Shown: positions 60,881 to 64,000 of the stretch, in pieces
Layout: each line of letters starts with the position of its first letter
Numbering within the stretch: position 1 is the stretch's first letter
Assembly (NCBI GenBank): GCA_963516475.1
Contig: CAUQBR010000001.1
Location: 255,865 to 319,864, forward strand
DNA: 64,000 nucleotides
Direction of reading: 5' to 3'
From: JABCPE02 sp963516475
Lineage (GTDB): Bacteria; Bacteroidota; Bacteroidia; Flavobacteriales; Weeksellaceae
Notes under the pieces: generated by a model
The model's input: the letters and a program-made list of their open reading frames with translations, nothing else
What the model was told of the DNA's origin: nothing
Databases searched by the model: none
Translations under genes and position numbers: made by a program

Positions 60881-61372
60881 ATGGCGACAGTAAACCTTTC
60901 GGATTATAAGCCGCTCCAAATAACAGATGCCGATGATTTTACCATCGGCATTGTGGTTTCTGAGTGGAATGATTTTGTGACTTTTAATCTCCGAGATGGG
61001 GCAAAAGAAGTTCTGAAAAAAGAAGGTATGAAACCAGAAAATATTAGAATTTACTATGTTCCTGGTGCGTTTGAGCTGAGTTTCGCAGCGATGCAGCTCT
61101 GCAAGAGCGGTCGGTTTGATGCTGTGATAGCCATCGGCTGTGTTATTCGCGGGGAGACATCGCATTTTGATTATGTTTGTTCAGGGGTGACGCAGGGAAT
61201 TAAGGACTGTAACACGCAAACAGATGTTCCTGCTATTTTTTGTGTTTTGACAGATGATAATAAGGAGCAGTCCATCGCGAGAAGCGGCGGAAATCTTGGG
61301 AACAAAGGTGTCGAAGCAGGAGTGACAGCTTTGAAAATGATAGATTTTAAAAGAAAATTAAGCAACTCATAA
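60881..61372 (+). CDS. ribH: 6,7-dimethyl-8-ribityllumazine synthase
   Basis: 163 residues; condenses the two riboflavin precursors. Key motifs: GIVVSEWNDFVTFNLRDGAKE, YYVPGAFELSFAAM, and AIGCVIRGETSHFDYVC with the catalytic His near residue 99. It ends NLGNKGVEAGVTALKMIDF. Normal size for a capsid-forming or pentameric lumazine synthase. The LTA-synthase-like gene follows after 10 bp. Confidence 0.95.
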   Translation: MATVNLSDYKPLQITDADDFTIGIVVSEWNDFVTFNLRDGAKEVLKKEGMKPENIRIYYVPGAFELSFAAMQLCKSGRFDAVIAIGCVIRGETSHFDYVCSGVTQGIKDCNTQTDVPAIFCVLTDDNKEQSIARSGGNLGNKGVEAGVTALKMIDFKRKLSNS

Positions 61373-61382
61373 AAAACATTTC

Positions 61383-63461
61383 ATGAAACTGAGACCATTT
61401 GTTTATTTAGGAATAATTTATATCATCATCTCTTTTCTATTAAGATGCGTTTTTATCTTTCATCCGATAACCACTACGGAATTTGGTGTTTTGGATGTTG
61501 TTAAAATGTTTTCTTTGGGATTGCTTTCGGATATTTTTGTCTTCATTATAGCAAGTGCGATATTGTACATCTATCTGCTTTTCTTATCAAATCAAAAGTA
61601 TGAAAGACCATGGGGGCATATTATTTTAACTGTTTTTGTAGGTTTATTTCTTTATATATGGCTGGTTCCCAACAGTATAGCGAGACAATACGGAGGCGTA
61701 GTTCCAGAGATTGTTTTATCATTTTTAGGATTAAAAACATTTCTCTTTGGGATGATGTTTTTCTTTCCGAAAAGAAGGGTTCAGTTTAGAAATATATTGT
61801 ATTTCATCACGATTTTCCTTTATGTTTTAGGCATTGTTTTCAATGCAGTAAGTGAATATTTCTTCTACAATGAATTTGGAGTGAGATATAATTTTATCGC
61901 GGTAGATTATCTTATTTATACCAATGAAGTTATTGGGAATATTCTAGAAAGTTATCCTGTGCTTCCTTTGTTTTCAGGGGTTTTCATCGTTTCGCTGGCG
62001 CTTACGATTTGGGTTTATCTCAAAACGAAACAAGGGCTTTTGGACTTGCCGAATATCTTTATCAAAGGGCTTTCGCTCGTGGTTTATGGAATTTTGGCGG
62101 CTGCGAGTGTATTTGCTTTATCTAAAATAAAACTAAATTCTTCAAATATATTCCAAAACGAAATTTCTGCAAATGGACTGGTCAAATTTTATGATGCGTT
62201 CAATAATAAAGTTTTGGATTTTGATGTCTTTTATCCTACGATGGATACGCAAAAGGCGCTAAATGAAGAACTTAGCCGACTGCATACGGACAGGCTGCCG
62301 AGGATGATAAAATCAGACAGCGCAGAAATCACGAAAAATGTGGTGCTTATTTCCGTTGAAAGTCTTTCTGCGGAATTCATGGCGATGTATGGGAACAAGG
62401 ATAATGTCACGCCGTTTTTGGATAGTTTGTCACAGCACAGCCTTGTTTTTACTAATTTGTATGCCACGGGGAATAGAACGGTTCGTGGTTTGGAGGCACT
62501 TACGCTTTGTATTCCACCGACAGCTGGGGAAAGTATCGTAAAAAGAAAAGATAACAAAAACAAGTTCACTACGGGAAGTGTCTTTAAATCAAAAGGTTAT
62601 AATGTCAAGTATCTTTATGGAGGATACAGCTATTTTGATAATATGAAAGACTTTTTCGGTGGAAATGGCTATGAAATCGTTGATAGGGATAATTTCAAAC
62701 CAGAAGAAATTGTTTTTGCAAATATTTGGGGTGTGAGTGATGAAGATATGGCGAAAAAAGCCATAGAAACGATGAATGAAGATGCCAAGAAGGGCAAACC
62801 GTTTTTCCATCATTGGATGACGGTGAGTAACCACCGCCCATTTACCTATCCAGAAGGCAGGATAGATATCCCAGGAACGGCCAAATCCCGAGATGGAGGT
62901 GTGAAATACACAGACTATTCCATCAAAAAATTCTTCCAAATGGCAGAAAAACAGCCTTGGTATAAGAATACTGTTTTTGTGATTGTTTCAGACCACTGTG
63001 CATCGAGTGCTGGTAAAACAGAGCTTCCTATGGATAAGTATAGGATTCCAGGGATGATTTTCTCGCCAGAGTTCATCAAACCGCAGAAGTTCAATACACT
63101 AATGTCACAGATAGATGTGATGCCTACGCTTTTCGGATTGCTGAATTTCACTTATCAAAGTAAATTCATAGGGCAGGATGTGTTTTCAGAAAACTATGTT
63201 CCGAGGGCTTACATAGCGACTTATCAGGATTTAGGATATGTGAAAGATGATAAACTGACCATCATTTCGCCAATTAAAAACATTAAACAATATCAGCTGA
63301 AAGAAGCGCCAAACAAAGAGCAAAAGTCAGGAATAAATATTTTCTATGAAGAACATCTGCTAAAAGACAAAGAAGTAGATAAAAATATAACCAATCAAAC
63401 GATATCAACATATCAAGCGACTTCTTATTGGTTGAAAATGAACCAGTTGAATATTAAGTAG
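61383..63461 (+). CDS. LTA synthase-like sulfatase-fold membrane protein
   Basis: 692 residues. Five or six N-terminal membrane helices (to about residue 245) precede an extracytoplasmic alkaline-phosphatase-superfamily domain: VVLISVESLSAEFMAMYGN with metal ligands, then NLYATGNRTVRGLEALTLCIPP with the Thr nucleophile of the lipoteichoic-acid-synthase family. VSNHRPFTYP and VFVIVSDHCAS supply more metal ligands. In Gram-negatives these enzymes transfer phosphoglycerol or phosphoethanolamine to glycans or lipid A; the acceptor cannot be read. A full active site is present. Confidence 0.9.
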   Translation: MKLRPFVYLGIIYIIISFLLRCVFIFHPITTTEFGVLDVVKMFSLGLLSDIFVFIIASAILYIYLLFLSNQKYERPWGHIILTVFVGLFLYIWLVPNSIARQYGGVVPEIVLSFLGLKTFLFGMMFFFPKRRVQFRNILYFITIFLYVLGIVFNAVSEYFFYNEFGVRYNFIAVDYLIYTNEVIGNILESYPVLPLFSGVFIVSLALTIWVYLKTKQGLLDLPNIFIKGLSLVVYGILAAASVFALSKIKLNSSNIFQNEISANGLVKFYDAFNNKVLDFDVFYPTMDTQKALNEELSRLHTDRLPRMIKSDSAEITKNVVLISVESLSAEFMAMYGNKDNVTPFLDSLSQHSLVFTNLYATGNRTVRGLEALTLCIPPTAGESIVKRKDNKNKFTTGSVFKSKGYNVKYLYGGYSYFDNMKDFFGGNGYEIVDRDNFKPEEIVFANIWGVSDEDMAKKAIETMNEDAKKGKPFFHHWMTVSNHRPFTYPEGRIDIPGTAKSRDGGVKYTDYSIKKFFQMAEKQPWYKNTVFVIVSDHCASSAGKTELPMDKYRIPGMIFSPEFIKPQKFNTLMSQIDVMPTLFGLLNFTYQSKFIGQDVFSENYVPRAYIATYQDLGYVKDDKLTIISPIKNIKQYQLKEAPNKEQKSGINIFYEEHLLKDKEVDKNITNQTISTYQATSYWLKMNQLNIK

Positions 63462-63485
63462 GTTTTTAATGTACTAGTTTACAAT

Positions 63486-63831
63486 ATGATAAAAATTCAA
63501 AATGTAAATTGGTTATCAAAAACAGCTCAAGAAGCAGAAGTTTGTTTGTCTGATGGAGATTTTCAGATAGTATGTTTTTCACAAGCCATTTTATCATGAA
63601 GTAAAACTTCCTTTATATGCTATAAATACAAATAATATAGTGTGTTCTTCTGAGAGAAAATACTCAGTTGAGAAAAAAGGAGAAAGTTTTGAATATAAAT
63701 TCTCAGGAAAAATTATTGATAAAGAACATATAAAAATAGGTGGGTTTATTATTCAATTGGATGCTCCCTTGCCTAAAGACATAGAAGAAGGGTATATATC
63801 ATTTGAATGTGAGCGGGTAGATATTTGGTGA
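63486..63831 (+). pseudogene. Small unknown gene, frameshifted
   Basis: ATG 63486 opens 37 residues (IKIQNVNWLSKTAQEAEVCLSDGD and so on) and stops at 63597-63599. A second frame begins after a TAG at 63568-63570 and stays open for 87 residues (PLYAINTNNIV, YKFSGKIIDKEHIKIGGF, IQLDAPLPKDIEEGYISFECERVDIW) to 63831. Removing one base in 63575-63585 (a run of five T and CACAAG) would join them into a 114-residue protein. Family not recognised. It is probably one cytosolic protein broken here by mutation or a sequencing error. Confidence 0.6.
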
Positions 63832-63954
63832 AAGAAAACAGATTAATTAATGCGGTTGAGGTATAGGTTAGGATTGTTCAGATAAAAACAGCTAACTTTT
63901 TCTTATTATAAATCATTGAGTTATATAATTAGGTGTAAAAAAGTCGGGCAATTA

Positions 63955-63986
63955 TTTGCGTGATAATGTAGGAATTTCTATTTTTG
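63955..63986 (+). promoter_or_regulatory. Promoter firing out of the right end
   Basis: TTTG at 63955-63958, 20 bp, TATTTTTG at 63979-63986. Transcription would start near 63991, so the gene or RNA lies beyond the window. Confidence 0.7.
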
Positions 63987-64000
63987 CAGTCTGAATCATT

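Noticed and set aside
1..64000. CRISPR arrays, tRNA or rRNA genes, IS elements and prophage genes
   Set aside because: Looked for repeat-spacer arrays, cloverleaf ends with CCA, transposase motifs and integrases; none was seen.

Overview
The window looks like chromosomal DNA of a member of the Bacteroidota, most likely class Flavobacteriia near the Chryseobacterium/Riemerella/Elizabethkingia group (Weeksellaceae). Supporting signs read from the sequence are low G+C, many promoters with the Bacteroidota -7 element TAnnTTTG (often with TTTG about 20 bp upstream), almost no Shine-Dalgarno sequences, a fused MurF-alanine racemase, the type IX secretion/gliding lipoprotein SprE (PorW), a Rho factor with a long charged insertion, and family-restricted proteins (DUF4293, DUF4271, DUF4296, DUF2520). 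No rRNA, tRNA, CRISPR array, phage or insertion sequence was seen.

Layout. 1-4.9 kb: the end of a flotillin gene, dnaB and rnhA on the + strand, then a GIN-domain protein, a VOC protein and fabG on the - strand. 4.9-7.3 kb: a strikingly AT-rich two-gene island on the - strand, a Panacea (DUF4065)-type antitoxin-like gene followed by a large protein with three C-terminal membrane helices; I read it as a toxin-antitoxin or abortive-infection module inserted between fabG and rsmI. 7.3-18.1 kb: rsmI, then tdk, murF-alr, a patatin-barrel protein, ybeY, mnmG, a methyltransferase, an MgtC-like protein and a YwqG-like protein. Two near-perfect parS (ParB-site) palindromes sit right after ybeY and right after mnmG. 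18.2-20 kb: pgk, then about 450 bp of gene-free AT-rich DNA with seven DnaA-box-like 9-mers, a candidate oriC.

20-32 kb: a lipoprotein, Mn-type superoxide dismutase, a tannase-like hydrolase, rho, DUF4293, an MsbA-like ABC exporter, DsbD, rpiB and rnr. 32-43 kb: a frameshifted lipoprotein, a LysE exporter, LD-carboxypeptidase, yraN and tsaB on +; a -strand run DUF2520-kdsC-maf-sprE; two small lipoproteins; an Smr protein, a YfcE-like phosphodiesterase and truA. 43-51.6 kb: a GH3-like protein, a sigma factor gene split by a one-base frameshift, panB, a Crp/Fnr regulator with a palindrome over its own promoter, a GT2-DUF4296-tgt run, DUF4271 and hemD. 51.6-64 kb: an oligopeptidase B-like protease, a WG-repeat lipoprotein, a two-component pair, a SPOR protein, a lipoprotein, apt, a TPR membrane protein, ribH, an LTA-synthase-like membrane enzyme and a small frameshifted gene. 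A strong promoter at the right edge fires out of the window.

Most genes are housekeeping (replication, peptidoglycan, tRNA/rRNA modification, redox and envelope). The points most worth attention are the Panacea/membrane-protein module, the oriC plus parS signals lying within 6 kb of each other, a set of leaderless genes whose -7 element ends exactly 4-5 nt before ATG, and several single-base frameshifts whose downstream frames remain fully protein-like.
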